Part shown: positions 25,988 to 34,269 of the stretch, one piece after another
Layout of the letters: each line of letters starts with the position of its first letter
Numbering within the stretch: position 1 is the stretch's first letter
From: Algoriphagus kandeliae
Lineage (GTDB): Bacteria; Bacteroidota; Bacteroidia; Cytophagales; Cyclobacteriaceae
NCBI RefSeq assembly: GCF_004571135.1
Contig: NZ_SPSB01000004.1
Coordinates: 558,001-622,000 of the forward strand
DNA length: 64,000 nucleotides
Direction of reading: 5' to 3'
Made by a program: the position numbers and the translations under genes
The notes under the pieces: generated by a model
Told to the model about the DNA's origin: nothing
What the model saw: the letters and a program-made list of their open reading frames with translations, nothing else
Databases searched by the model: none

Positions 25988-26015
25988 CTGTCGTCTGTTG
26001 ACAGTGGACTATTGA
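25988..26015 (+). repeat. Right heptad array of four-helix-bundle cassette 1
   Basis: Four contiguous 7-bp units reading outward as CTGTCGT, CTGTTGA, CAGTGGA and CTATTGA. It ends 10 nt before the next start codon. Inverted relative to the left array; consensus CTGTNGA. Confidence 0.75.
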
Positions 26016-26025
26016 CTAAAACACT

Positions 26026-26784
26026 ATGAAATTAAACTTTAAAAAATCCGGCACTGGTGAACCGCTAATCATTCTACATGGGCTTTTTGGCTCGGCAGAT
26101 AATTGGTTTTCCATTGCTAAGGAATTGGAAAATGATTTTACGCTATACCTTGTTGACCAACGGAATCATGGAGATTCCCCTCATTCGGATGAATGGAATT
26201 ACGAGGTAATGGTGGAGGATTTGAGAGAGCTAATGGATGAAGAAGGGCTAAGTGAAGCTTACTTGATGGGACATTCCATGGGTGGAAAAACTGCCATGAA
26301 CTTTGCAGTAACTTATCCCGATCGGGTTGAAAAATTAATCGTTGCAGACATTGCACCTCGGTATTACCCTGTTCACCATCAGACGATTTTAGAGGGATTA
26401 AATTCCATTAATCTTTCAGAAACCTATTCCAGAAAGGACGCCGATGACCAACTGGCAAAGTATATTCCTTATCCCGGAATTAGGCAGTTTCTTTTAAAGA
26501 GTCTAGGAAGGGACAGAAATGGTTTTTATTGGAAGATCAATCTACCTGTCATCACTGAAAATATCGAAGAGGTAGGCAAGGCTTTAGAGGAAGACACTGT
26601 TTATTCAGGTCCTACCCTATTCCTAGCCGGTGCCAATTCCAATTATATTCAGCAAAGTGACCTACCTGATATTTTAGCCCATTTCCCGAATTATGAGATT
26701 GAATTCATTGAGGGAGCCGGTCACTGGCTTCATGCTGAAAAGCCAGAAGCAGTTGTTCGGGAAATTCGTAGATTTCTAATATAA
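26026..26784 (+). CDS. Alpha/beta hydrolase (YbfF-like esterase)
   Basis: A 252-residue cytoplasmic hydrolase. Oxyanion segment LHGLFGSADNW, DQRNHGDSPHS, nucleophile elbow GHSMGGKT (Ser about residue 85) and C-terminal catalytic His in EGAGHWLHAEKP. The pattern is that of YbfF and related acyl-CoA or ester hydrolases. First of a tightly packed row of forward genes that runs to the dipeptidase. Confidence 0.92.
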   Translation: MKLNFKKSGTGEPLIILHGLFGSADNWFSIAKELENDFTLYLVDQRNHGDSPHSDEWNYEVMVEDLRELMDEEGLSEAYLMGHSMGGKTAMNFAVTYPDRVEKLIVADIAPRYYPVHHQTILEGLNSINLSETYSRKDADDQLAKYIPYPGIRQFLLKSLGRDRNGFYWKINLPVITENIEEVGKALEEDTVYSGPTLFLAGANSNYIQQSDLPDILAHFPNYEIEFIEGAGHWLHAEKPEAVVREIRRFLI

Positions 26785-26796
26785 AACTGGATATTG

Positions 26797-27240
26797 ATGA
26801 AAGAAGCCATGCTTGAGATGTTGGTTCAGATGGAGCTGACCAGTTCAAATCTTCAAGAAGTTCAAAACGAACACTGGAATTGGAAACTTAATAAAGACTC
26901 CAATTCCATTGGATTTATTCTCTTGCATATGGGTGAAATTGTCAATCTTTTTGGGACTTTTTTTGAAATCCCTACTGATGTCCAAAACACCACCTTAGGC
27001 TTTGGAGACAATGGGCAAGGAAAGGACATTCAAGCCAGCCAAGCTCTAATAAAGAAGGGATTCTCCAATTTAAAGAAGCTCATCGAAAGCTCTGAGGAGG
27101 AGTTCTGGAAAGGAATTATTCACACTCCCTTCTTTGGTGAGGTAAGCCGATTCCGCTTGTTCTCCCATATCCTATTTCACCACTTTCACCATTCAGGCCA
27201 GATTTCTGCCATACTGAAAAAGGGCAGAAAATTTGACTAA
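26797..27240 (+). CDS. DinB family protein
   Basis: A 147-residue four-helix protein of the DinB/YfiT superfamily. Metal-ligand His residues are placed as expected: ILLHMGEIVNLF and the C-terminal HILFHHFHHSGQISAIL. Members are metal-dependent enzymes of unknown specificity, some thiol transferases. ATG 26797 is preferred over TTG one codon earlier. It lies 12 nt after the esterase and overlaps or abuts the next gene. Confidence 0.88.
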   Translation: MKEAMLEMLVQMELTSSNLQEVQNEHWNWKLNKDSNSIGFILLHMGEIVNLFGTFFEIPTDVQNTTLGFGDNGQGKDIQASQALIKKGFSNLKKLIESSEEEFWKGIIHTPFFGEVSRFRLFSHILFHHFHHSGQISAILKKGRKFD

Positions 27241-27262
27241 ATCTGCCAATAAACCCTCAAAA

Positions 27263-27973
27263 ATGCCCCAAGGAAAGCTTTTCTTAATTCCCAATGTTCT
27301 TGCTGAGAATACTGCCGATGCAGTCATTAGCCCTCAGGTCCGGGAAGTCATCCAACATACCAAAGTATACTTGGTTGAGAACCCAAGAAATGCTCGTCGC
27401 TATATTTCCAGCCTAAAACTTGGAGTCAATTTGGAAGAAATTCACATGGAGGTTTTGGACAAAAACACTCCACCTGAATCCATCAATCGTTTGCTTCAAC
27501 CACTTTTTAAAGGTGCTGATGTTGGAATTATTTCAGAGGCAGGTTGCCCGGGAATAGCTGACCCAGGAGCATTAGCGGTTGCCCACGCACATACTCGAGG
27601 AATTCAAGTCGTACCCCTTTCAGGCCCCAGTTCCATGTTTTTAGCCTTGATGGGATCTGGTTTTTCGGGACAGTCATTTGCTTTTCATGGGTATTTGCCT
27701 ATTGATAAAAAAGAAAGAGCTCAAGCCTTAAAAAAGTTGGAAGCAGAATCTCTTCGGGAAAAAAGAGCACAGATTTTTATGGAAACACCTTTCCGGAACA
27801 ATCAGCTTTTGGAGGATTTGCTTAGAATGCTTTCTCCCCAAACCAAACTTTGCATTGCAAAAAACCTTACCGCTTCGGAAGAATTGATCCAAACCAAAAC
27901 TATTCAGGACTGGAAAAAATCACCCATCGACCTTCACAAAGTCCCTACTGTATTTATCCTTCAAAGCTTTTGA
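27263..27973 (+). CDS. Tetrapyrrole methylase-family SAM methyltransferase (RsmI-like)
   Basis: A 236-residue protein from ATG 27263 (MPQGKLFLIPNVL); a TTG at 27233 overlapping the DinB stop is possible. Family features: VYLVENPRNARRYI, the GxSEAGCPGIADPG motif of the SAM site and VPLSGPSSMFLALMGSGFSG. It matches the short Bacteroidota relatives of RsmI (16S rRNA C1402 2'-O-methyltransferase) that lack the RsmI C-terminal domain, so the exact substrate is uncertain. The dipeptidase starts 2 nt after it. Confidence 0.88.
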   Translation: MPQGKLFLIPNVLAENTADAVISPQVREVIQHTKVYLVENPRNARRYISSLKLGVNLEEIHMEVLDKNTPPESINRLLQPLFKGADVGIISEAGCPGIADPGALAVAHAHTRGIQVVPLSGPSSMFLALMGSGFSGQSFAFHGYLPIDKKERAQALKKLEAESLREKRAQIFMETPFRNNQLLEDLLRMLSPQTKLCIAKNLTASEELIQTKTIQDWKKSPIDLHKVPTVFILQSF

Positions 27974-27975
27974 CC

Positions 27976-29046
27976 ATGTTCACTGTTGACGCTCACCTAG
28001 ACCTAAGTATGAATGCCCTGGAATGGAATCGGGACCTCACAAGGCCGGTGTCAGAAATCAATGCTCGGGAAGTAGGTCTTGATGATAAACCGGATCGAGG
28101 TAATGCGGTCGTTTCACTTCCCGAACTCCGAAAAGGGAACATTGGGCTCGTGGTCGCTACACAAATCGCCCGTTATATAGCTCCTGACAATCCTTTGCCA
28201 GGATGGCATTCTCCCGAACAGGCTTGGGCTCAGACTCAAGGTCAATTGGCTTGGTATCAAGCCATGGTTGAAAAAGGTGAGATGACTCAAATCCGTAATA
28301 AAGTTGAGCTGGAAAACCATGTTTCACTTTGGCATGATGGAAAAGATTCTAGCCAAAAACCCATTGGTTTTATCCTTTCATTGGAAGGAGCAGATTCCAT
28401 TGTGAATTTAGATTACCTCGAAAAAGCCTACGAATCAGGATTGAGAGCTTTAGGCCCCGCTCATTACGGCCCGGGAAGGTATGCCTTTGGAACAGATGCA
28501 TCAGCACCTTTGAGTCAAGAAGGCAAAGACCTGCTCCGAAAAATGGCTGAATTGGGAATAATCCTGGATGCCACGCATTTGTGTGACTTAGCATTTTGGG
28601 ATGCTTTGGAAATTTTTCAAGGTCCAGTATGGGCAAGTCATAACAACTGCCGAACCCTAGTCGATCACAATCGCCAATTTTCCGACGATATGATCAAAGC
28701 TTTGATCGAGCGCGGAGCAGTGATCGGTGGAGCTTTTGATGCTTGGATGCTGAGTCCGGGATGGATTCGCGGAAAAAGTACCCCCAAGGAACGGAATGTT
28801 ACCATCTCAACCGTATTGGATCATTTAGATCATATCTGCCAATTGGCTGGAAATGCCAATCATATCGGAATTGGTTCTGATTTGGATGGAGCCTTCGGAA
28901 AAGAACAATGTCCTTGGGATTTGGAAACCATCGCAGACTTGCAGAAAATCCCAGATTTACTCCAAAAAAGAGGTTATTCAGAAAAGGACATCCAACAAGT
29001 AATGAGCGGTAATTGGTTGAACTTTTTGAGGAAAAATTGGTCTTAA
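27976..29046 (+). CDS. Membrane dipeptidase (peptidase M19)
   Basis: A 356-residue zinc dipeptidase of the renal dipeptidase family. Zinc ligands are visible in VDAHLDLSMN (HxD), LSLEGADS (bridging Glu), ILDATHL and WASHNNCR; the C-terminal IGSDLDGAFG carries the conserved Asp. Start at 27976 is chosen because upstream in-frame sequence belongs to the preceding methylase gene. No signal peptide, so probably cytoplasmic. Cleaves dipeptides, possibly D-amino-acid-containing ones. Confidence 0.93.
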   Translation: MFTVDAHLDLSMNALEWNRDLTRPVSEINAREVGLDDKPDRGNAVVSLPELRKGNIGLVVATQIARYIAPDNPLPGWHSPEQAWAQTQGQLAWYQAMVEKGEMTQIRNKVELENHVSLWHDGKDSSQKPIGFILSLEGADSIVNLDYLEKAYESGLRALGPAHYGPGRYAFGTDASAPLSQEGKDLLRKMAELGIILDATHLCDLAFWDALEIFQGPVWASHNNCRTLVDHNRQFSDDMIKALIERGAVIGGAFDAWMLSPGWIRGKSTPKERNVTISTVLDHLDHICQLAGNANHIGIGSDLDGAFGKEQCPWDLETIADLQKIPDLLQKRGYSEKDIQQVMSGNWLNFLRKNWS

Positions 29047-29140
29047 CCAAGAGAATTTTGTTCAAATCTGTACTCGCTTAAGTTGCATAAATAATTCTAA
29101 TTGAATTATTTGCAGTCAAAATCGCCAACCCTTAAAATTT

Positions 29141-30475
29141 ATGATAAAAAAGTACCTATTGTCTTGGGCAATATTGAGTTTTATTGCTTTTTCAACAGCA
29201 CAAGCCCAAAAATTAACAATTTCAGCCAATCATTCTGATGCCAAATTCATCCTGCTGAATGATTACGATGATTCAGAAAAGCAGGAATTAGGCATAGGGA
29301 CTATCGAATACAAGCTCGAAAAGGATTCCCGAAATCGGATCAAAATCACCAAGCCAGGCTTCCAGCCTGTCATCAAGGAATACAACCGAGATCTAAAGTG
29401 GGATAAGGATCAGCGTGTTTCGTTGGACGCTCGAAGAGTAGAGATTTCTGCTGAACCTTATGATGCTGATATCTACGTAGATGGTAGAAACATCGGGAAA
29501 AAGGCTATTTACCTTGTGATCGAAAAAGATCGGTTTCACACTGTGGAAGTGAAAAAACCAGGCTTTGCTCCCATCACCAAGACTTATTACAACTCCCCTG
29601 ATCGTGAAACCCCGCCCATCAAAGACTACTTTGAGTTGAAGGACAGACAAGTTCGACTAGAAGTTCTTCCTGCGGATGGCGTAGTAACGGCCAATGGGGT
29701 TTCTCTTGGAAAAGGAAATCAAGATATCAATATTTCGCTCGGAGAATGCGTGACCGTGACTGTGAATAAGGATGGCTATGTAGAATACACCAAAGTATTT
29801 TGTAATAAGCCGGAAACTGATCCGGAGCCTCCGACTAGAGAGCAAGCATTACTTTCTGATCGTTTAGTGAAAATCACTACCAACCCTACTGATGCCATTA
29901 TTGAAATCGGTGGAAGAACGGTTGGAACCGGAAGCTATGATCTAAAAGTGCCTTCCAACGGAAGCGTGGAAGTGAGGGTATTGAAAGACGGATACGTACG
30001 ATACATCAAAAACTACTACAACCAAGCCAATATGCAGGAACCTCCTGTAACTGACTACATCGAAATGACTGTAGATGAGGCTTACACTTCTTCTGTTTCT
30101 TCAGACTTGGCTAATGTTCGTATCACGGTTCCAGTCAATTCACAATACTCATCTGAAGAAGCTTGGAGAATTCTTTCCTCTATCATTACTCGATACTTTG
30201 ACATCCTTGAGACAGTAGATTTCAATACTGGATATTTGACCACTTCTTGGCAAGTTGAAAATTTCCAGTCAAGTGTAATTCGGACTCGTGTAATTGTCAG
30301 CAGCGGTGGCAATTCTGACCAATTAGCTTATGCTGTAAAATTGGTGAGCCAGGAAGCTTACCTTGATGGTAGAAACCAAGTGACAGTAAAAGACGATGAG
30401 AAGTTTGAAGATTGGTCCCGAATTCTGAAAAAATATGAAGGGCTAATTCAAGAAATTCAAGCTAGACTACAATAA
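29141..30475 (+). CDS. Exported protein with four PEGA-like repeats
   Basis: A 444-residue protein with signal peptide MIKKYLLSWAILSF...AQAQ. Four tandem PEGA-type beta domains follow. Each has a conserved xGxxxG turn (IYVDGRNIGKKAI, VTANGVSLGKGN, IEIGGRTVGTGSY) and closes with a KxGFxP or KDGYVxY strand and a Y-N dipeptide. The C-terminal domain of about 120 residues (NVRITVPVNSQYSSEEAWRI...) is of unknown type. PEGA domains are surface or cell-wall binding modules. Monocistronic, closed by a terminator. Confidence 0.85.
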   Translation: MIKKYLLSWAILSFIAFSTAQAQKLTISANHSDAKFILLNDYDDSEKQELGIGTIEYKLEKDSRNRIKITKPGFQPVIKEYNRDLKWDKDQRVSLDARRVEISAEPYDADIYVDGRNIGKKAIYLVIEKDRFHTVEVKKPGFAPITKTYYNSPDRETPPIKDYFELKDRQVRLEVLPADGVVTANGVSLGKGNQDINISLGECVTVTVNKDGYVEYTKVFCNKPETDPEPPTREQALLSDRLVKITTNPTDAIIEIGGRTVGTGSYDLKVPSNGSVEVRVLKDGYVRYIKNYYNQANMQEPPVTDYIEMTVDEAYTSSVSSDLANVRITVPVNSQYSSEEAWRILSSIITRYFDILETVDFNTGYLTTSWQVENFQSSVIRTRVIVSSGGNSDQLAYAVKLVSQEAYLDGRNQVTVKDDEKFEDWSRILKKYEGLIQEIQARLQ

Positions 30476-30482
30476 AGCAAAC

Positions 30483-30501
30483 GGCCCCGAAAATCGGGGC
30501 C
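30483..30501. terminator. Terminator between PEGA and subunit-3 genes
   Basis: Stem GGCCCCGA / TCGGGGCC with a 3-nt loop, followed by ATTTTATTTTT on the plus strand, between convergent genes. Confidence 0.85.
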
Positions 30502-30510
30502 ATTTTATTT

Positions 30511-31104
30511 TTATAAACTCCACGTATTCCCCACTTCTGATAGAGGAATACATCCTAAATAATCTCCAGGGATAGGATCATAACTTAGGATATTTTTTCC
30601 GACTTCTTCCGAACTAAAGTAAGCCCAAAGTACCATGGATTTTAACCCCCTGTAAAAACCAACGGGTTCCTGTGGTCCCACAGCAGTACCCCAAACTTTA
30701 GGTGCATATTTCGGTGAATTCGATTCATGATCCTTAAAGCAAGTAGATTTATCTTCATCTGAAAGCTCGGCAAAGACATTTCCATACTTTTCCTTACAGT
30801 CGGTATTGAATTTCTCAATTTCTGAAACCACATATTTCTGACCGGCCTCATCATAGGTTTTGGCATACATCAAGTCGATAAAGACATCGGCCTTTACATC
30901 CAAGCCTCCGGGTGTTTCAGTTTTTGGTAATAGAAAATCTACAAAAGCGGTCATAAATTTCGCTTGATCCTCATTTAAAAAAATGGGAGTCCAAGTCAGT
31001 CTATCCTGCTTAGCACAGGCTTGCAATAAGCTCAACAAAGTGGGAGCTCCAGTGGCTGCTCCAAGTGCCAAAGCTGATTTTTTGAGTGCGTCTCGTCTAT
31101 TCAT
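30511..31104 (-). CDS. Gluconate 2-dehydrogenase subunit 3 family protein
   Basis: A 197-residue exported protein. The N terminus MNRRDALKKSALALGAATG is a Tat-type signal (RRDALKK). The body contains FMTAFVDFLLPKTETPGGLDV, which matches the small subunit of membrane-bound FAD-dependent sugar dehydrogenases. It starts 3 nt after the GMC oxidoreductase gene and is its likely partner and Tat carrier, since the GMC protein has no signal of its own. Confidence 0.92.
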   Translation of the reverse strand: MNRRDALKKSALALGAATGAPTLLSLLQACAKQDRLTWTPIFLNEDQAKFMTAFVDFLLPKTETPGGLDVKADVFIDLMYAKTYDEAGQKYVVSEIEKFNTDCKEKYGNVFAELSDEDKSTCFKDHESNSPKYAPKVWGTAVGPQEPVGFYRGLKSMVLWAYFSSEEVGKNILSYDPIPGDYLGCIPLSEVGNTWSL

Positions 31105-31107
31105 GGC

Positions 31108-32814
31108 TTAGAGGTTCATTTTTTTAAGTTCAGACACTGCATGATTGGCTGCTCGAGCAGTCAAGGCCATATAGGTCAAGGAAGGATTGACACAGGAGGA
31201 GGAAGTCATGCAAGCTCCATCTGTCACAAAAACATTTTTGCATGCATGAACCTGATTCGTAGCATTCAAGACAGAGGTCTTAGGATCACGCCCCATTCTT
31301 GCTGTTCCCATTTCATGGATTCCGTACCCCATCTCGTGCTCATTATCAAAGTCATGGATATCCTTCAATCCTGCTCGCTCTAGCATCTCCTTGGCATCAA
31401 TCCGGATTTGTTTGTTCAAAGCCAACTCATTGGGCCCCCATTCTGCATCAATGGAAAGGGTCGGTTGCTCCCATTTATCCAAGACATCTTTATTGAGATA
31501 AACTTTGTTTTCATGAGACGGAAGGCATTCTGCAAATCCAGTGATGAAAAACTCCCAAGGTCCAGGTTTCATTAATCCATCCTTGAATTCTCCTCCAAAA
31601 TCCTCTTGGTTGCTTCCAGCTCCCCATCCATGTCGGTATCCTCCACCTTGGAAACCCCAACCTCGAACAAATTTGTCACTTTGAGGCCCGTCTTTCAAAT
31701 TCACATAGCGGGGAATATAAATTCCATTAGGGCGCCGGCCTTTGTAATATTTATCCTCAAAACCTTCAACTGTCCCCATAGCACCAATTCTATAGGTATG
31801 ATCCATTAAGTTGTGCCCCAATTCACCAGAGTCATTCCCTAAACCATTTGGAAAACGATTGGAAGTAGAGTTCAATAGGATTTGAGTAGTACTAAGCGTT
31901 GAGGCATTCACAAATACAATCCTCGCTTTGTAAACAATATCCTCACCTGTTTCAGCATCTATAATCCGTACGCCTGAAGCTTTTCCTTTTCCCTCATCAT
32001 AGACAATGGATTGAACAATGGAAAAAGGTCGAATGGTCAAATTTCCGGTTGCATTTGCTGCTGGAAGAGTGACTGCATTCGAACTGAAATAGGCTCCATA
32101 AGGGCAGCCTCTATCGCATCTATTTCGGAACTGACACTTGCCTCTCCCATTCAAAGGTTCAGTCAAGTGAGCCACACGGCCTATTATTAAATTTCTTCCT
32201 GGAAAATCTTTTTCGATCCGTTCTTTCACATGCTTTTCAACACAGTTTAACTCCATAGGAGGCAAAAAATGGGAGTCCGGTAATTGTGGTAAACCTATTG
32301 CCTCTCCACTGATTCCGGCGAATTTCTCTACATGGGTATACCAAGGTTCCAAATCCTTGTATCGAATTGGCCAATCCACTCCATGACCATCCTTAGCGTT
32401 GGCTTCGAAATCCAAATCAGACCAACGGTAAGTTTGCTTTCCCCAAAGCAAGGATCGGCCACCCATTTGATGAGCCCGAACCCACATAAAAGGCTTCACC
32501 TCGGTGTAGGGATTTTCGAGATCATTGGCATGAAAGTGCTCATTGAATGCTCCGATAAATCCCGATCGACCGCCTTTGGGGTGTCGAGCAGCTTGCTCCG
32601 GAGTGAGCCCTCCTCGAAGTTCATGGTCCCAAGGGTCCAAATTCATGGTAGGGTAATCCACCACATGCTCCACGATTCTACCTCGCTCTAGCACCAGCGT
32701 TTTGAGTCCTGCTTCGCAAAGTTCTTTTGCAGCCCAGCCTCCACTGATGCCTGACCCGATGACGATCGCATCATAAGTAAGGCTTTTATCTGCATCAATA
32801 TTAAAATTGGCCAT
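31108..32814 (-). CDS. GMC family FAD-dependent oxidoreductase
   Basis: A 568-residue flavoprotein. FAD-binding motif IGSGISGGWAAKEL (about residues 19-32), GMC motif GRSLLWG, a Cys-rich loop (GKCQFRNRCDRGCPYG, about residue 230) and C-terminal HEMGTARMG and VNPSLTYMALT with the active-site His region. This type pairs with gluconate 2-dehydrogenase subunit 3 and oxidises sugars or glycosides outside the cytoplasm, often at C3. No signal peptide; export probably relies on the Tat signal of the partner. The acceptor may be a cytochrome encoded elsewhere. Confidence 0.93.
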   Translation of the reverse strand: MANFNIDADKSLTYDAIVIGSGISGGWAAKELCEAGLKTLVLERGRIVEHVVDYPTMNLDPWDHELRGGLTPEQAARHPKGGRSGFIGAFNEHFHANDLENPYTEVKPFMWVRAHQMGGRSLLWGKQTYRWSDLDFEANAKDGHGVDWPIRYKDLEPWYTHVEKFAGISGEAIGLPQLPDSHFLPPMELNCVEKHVKERIEKDFPGRNLIIGRVAHLTEPLNGRGKCQFRNRCDRGCPYGAYFSSNAVTLPAANATGNLTIRPFSIVQSIVYDEGKGKASGVRIIDAETGEDIVYKARIVFVNASTLSTTQILLNSTSNRFPNGLGNDSGELGHNLMDHTYRIGAMGTVEGFEDKYYKGRRPNGIYIPRYVNLKDGPQSDKFVRGWGFQGGGYRHGWGAGSNQEDFGGEFKDGLMKPGPWEFFITGFAECLPSHENKVYLNKDVLDKWEQPTLSIDAEWGPNELALNKQIRIDAKEMLERAGLKDIHDFDNEHEMGYGIHEMGTARMGRDPKTSVLNATNQVHACKNVFVTDGACMTSSSCVNPSLTYMALTARAANHAVSELKKMNL

Positions 32815-32975
32815 TTACAATAGGTTTATTGGAAAGAATAATAATAGCCAATTTTCCTATAAAAACCCTGTTTAGATCATGAAAAGCAAAACAGTAAAAA
32901 GTATAGTTTTCTTTTCATGTTTATTACTCCTTAATACTTCTTGCCCTCATCCCCATTTTCCCCTATTTTTCCTAG

Positions 32976-34265
32976 ATGAAAAAACTCGCCCTAATCTTGA
33001 TTCTGGCCTTTGGGCCCTTTCTAAGTTTTGCACAGCAAAAACTCAATAAAGAGGAGCTGCAACTTGTCGAATTAATTGATAAAAATTACCAAGAGACAGT
33101 CGCTCTTTTGGAGGAGGTTCTCAATATTAATTCCGGTTCCTTGAACAAGGAGGGAGTCCGGGAAGTAGGTCGTGTTTTTGAAAGAGAATTTCAGAAAATA
33201 GGCTTTGAAACCGAATGGGTAGAAGTTCCTGCCGAAGTCAATCGAGCAGGCCATTTTGTAGCAACCCGAAAAGGAACAAAGGGCAAGAAACTCTTGCTAA
33301 TCGGGCACTTAGATACCGTATTCGAAAAGGATATGCCATTCACTCCTTTTACCTGGCTCAATGACAGCACAGCAACCGGACAAGGGGCCAATGATATGAA
33401 AGGTGGAGATGTGCTGGTTTTTGCCAGTCTAAAAGCATTGCATGAATTGGGTTTATTGGATGACCGAAGCATTACCGTGTATTTTATGGGTGATGAGGAA
33501 AGTTCGGGTGACAATGAGCTTTCGAGAAAAGATTTTATTGAGCGGGCCAAATCCCATGATATTGCTTTGGGATATGAAACCGCACAGGGCTTTAATTCAG
33601 TGACTGTTGCCAGAAGAGGTTCTAGTGGCTGGACCTTGAAAACATCAGGACGTCAAAGTCATTCCAGTGGAGTTTTCCGTGAAGGAGTAGGCTATGGAGC
33701 CATCTATGAAGCTGCAAGAATTTTGACAGAATTTCGGGAAGAGCTTGCAGGCGAGCAATACCTGACTTTTAACCCAGGACAGATTATAGGAGGGTCAGAT
33801 ATTTCGTATGATGAAAAAACAGGAAAAGGAGAAGCTTTAGGTAAGACAAATATCGTAGCTCGTGAAGCTTATGTGACTGGAGACTTGCGGTTTTTAGGAG
33901 AGGAACAAAAAGAAAGAACGCGAGCCAAAATGCAAGAAATTGTCGATCGCAACCTTAATCAAACTGATGCGGAAATCACCTTCCGAGATGGAATTCCTTC
34001 CATGAGTCCTCGAGCAGAAAATTATGAATTGGCTGCTGTCCTTAATCAGGTCAGTTTAGATATGGGATTGGGAGAAGTGAAACCGGGTGATCCGGGAAGT
34101 CGAGGAGCTGCAGATATCGCTTATGTAGCGGATATACTTCCAGGCTTGGATGGCTTAGGAGCTTCAGGCCGTGGAGCTCATGCTCCAGGTGAAACTATCA
34201 ACATGAAACAATTCCCAGACCTAATAAAGCGGAATACACTTTTGCTCTACCGATTGACTCGATAA
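32976..34265 (+). CDS. M20 family metallopeptidase (glutamate carboxypeptidase-like)
   Basis: A 429-residue exported peptidase with signal peptide MKKLALILILAFGPFLSFAQ. Metal-site motifs: LLIGHLDTVF (His, Asp), GANDMKGGDV (bridging Asp), MGDEESSGDNE (catalytic Glu pair) and GRGAHAPGE near the C terminus. A dimerisation domain lies in the middle. It resembles carboxypeptidase G2-type enzymes. Divergent from the GMC gene and 4 nt before the amylase gene, so the two are probably co-transcribed. Confidence 0.93.
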   Translation: MKKLALILILAFGPFLSFAQQKLNKEELQLVELIDKNYQETVALLEEVLNINSGSLNKEGVREVGRVFEREFQKIGFETEWVEVPAEVNRAGHFVATRKGTKGKKLLLIGHLDTVFEKDMPFTPFTWLNDSTATGQGANDMKGGDVLVFASLKALHELGLLDDRSITVYFMGDEESSGDNELSRKDFIERAKSHDIALGYETAQGFNSVTVARRGSSGWTLKTSGRQSHSSGVFREGVGYGAIYEAARILTEFREELAGEQYLTFNPGQIIGGSDISYDEKTGKGEALGKTNIVAREAYVTGDLRFLGEEQKERTRAKMQEIVDRNLNQTDAEITFRDGIPSMSPRAENYELAAVLNQVSLDMGLGEVKPGDPGSRGAADIAYVADILPGLDGLGASGRGAHAPGETINMKQFPDLIKRNTLLLYRLTR

Positions 34266-34269
34266 CCCG

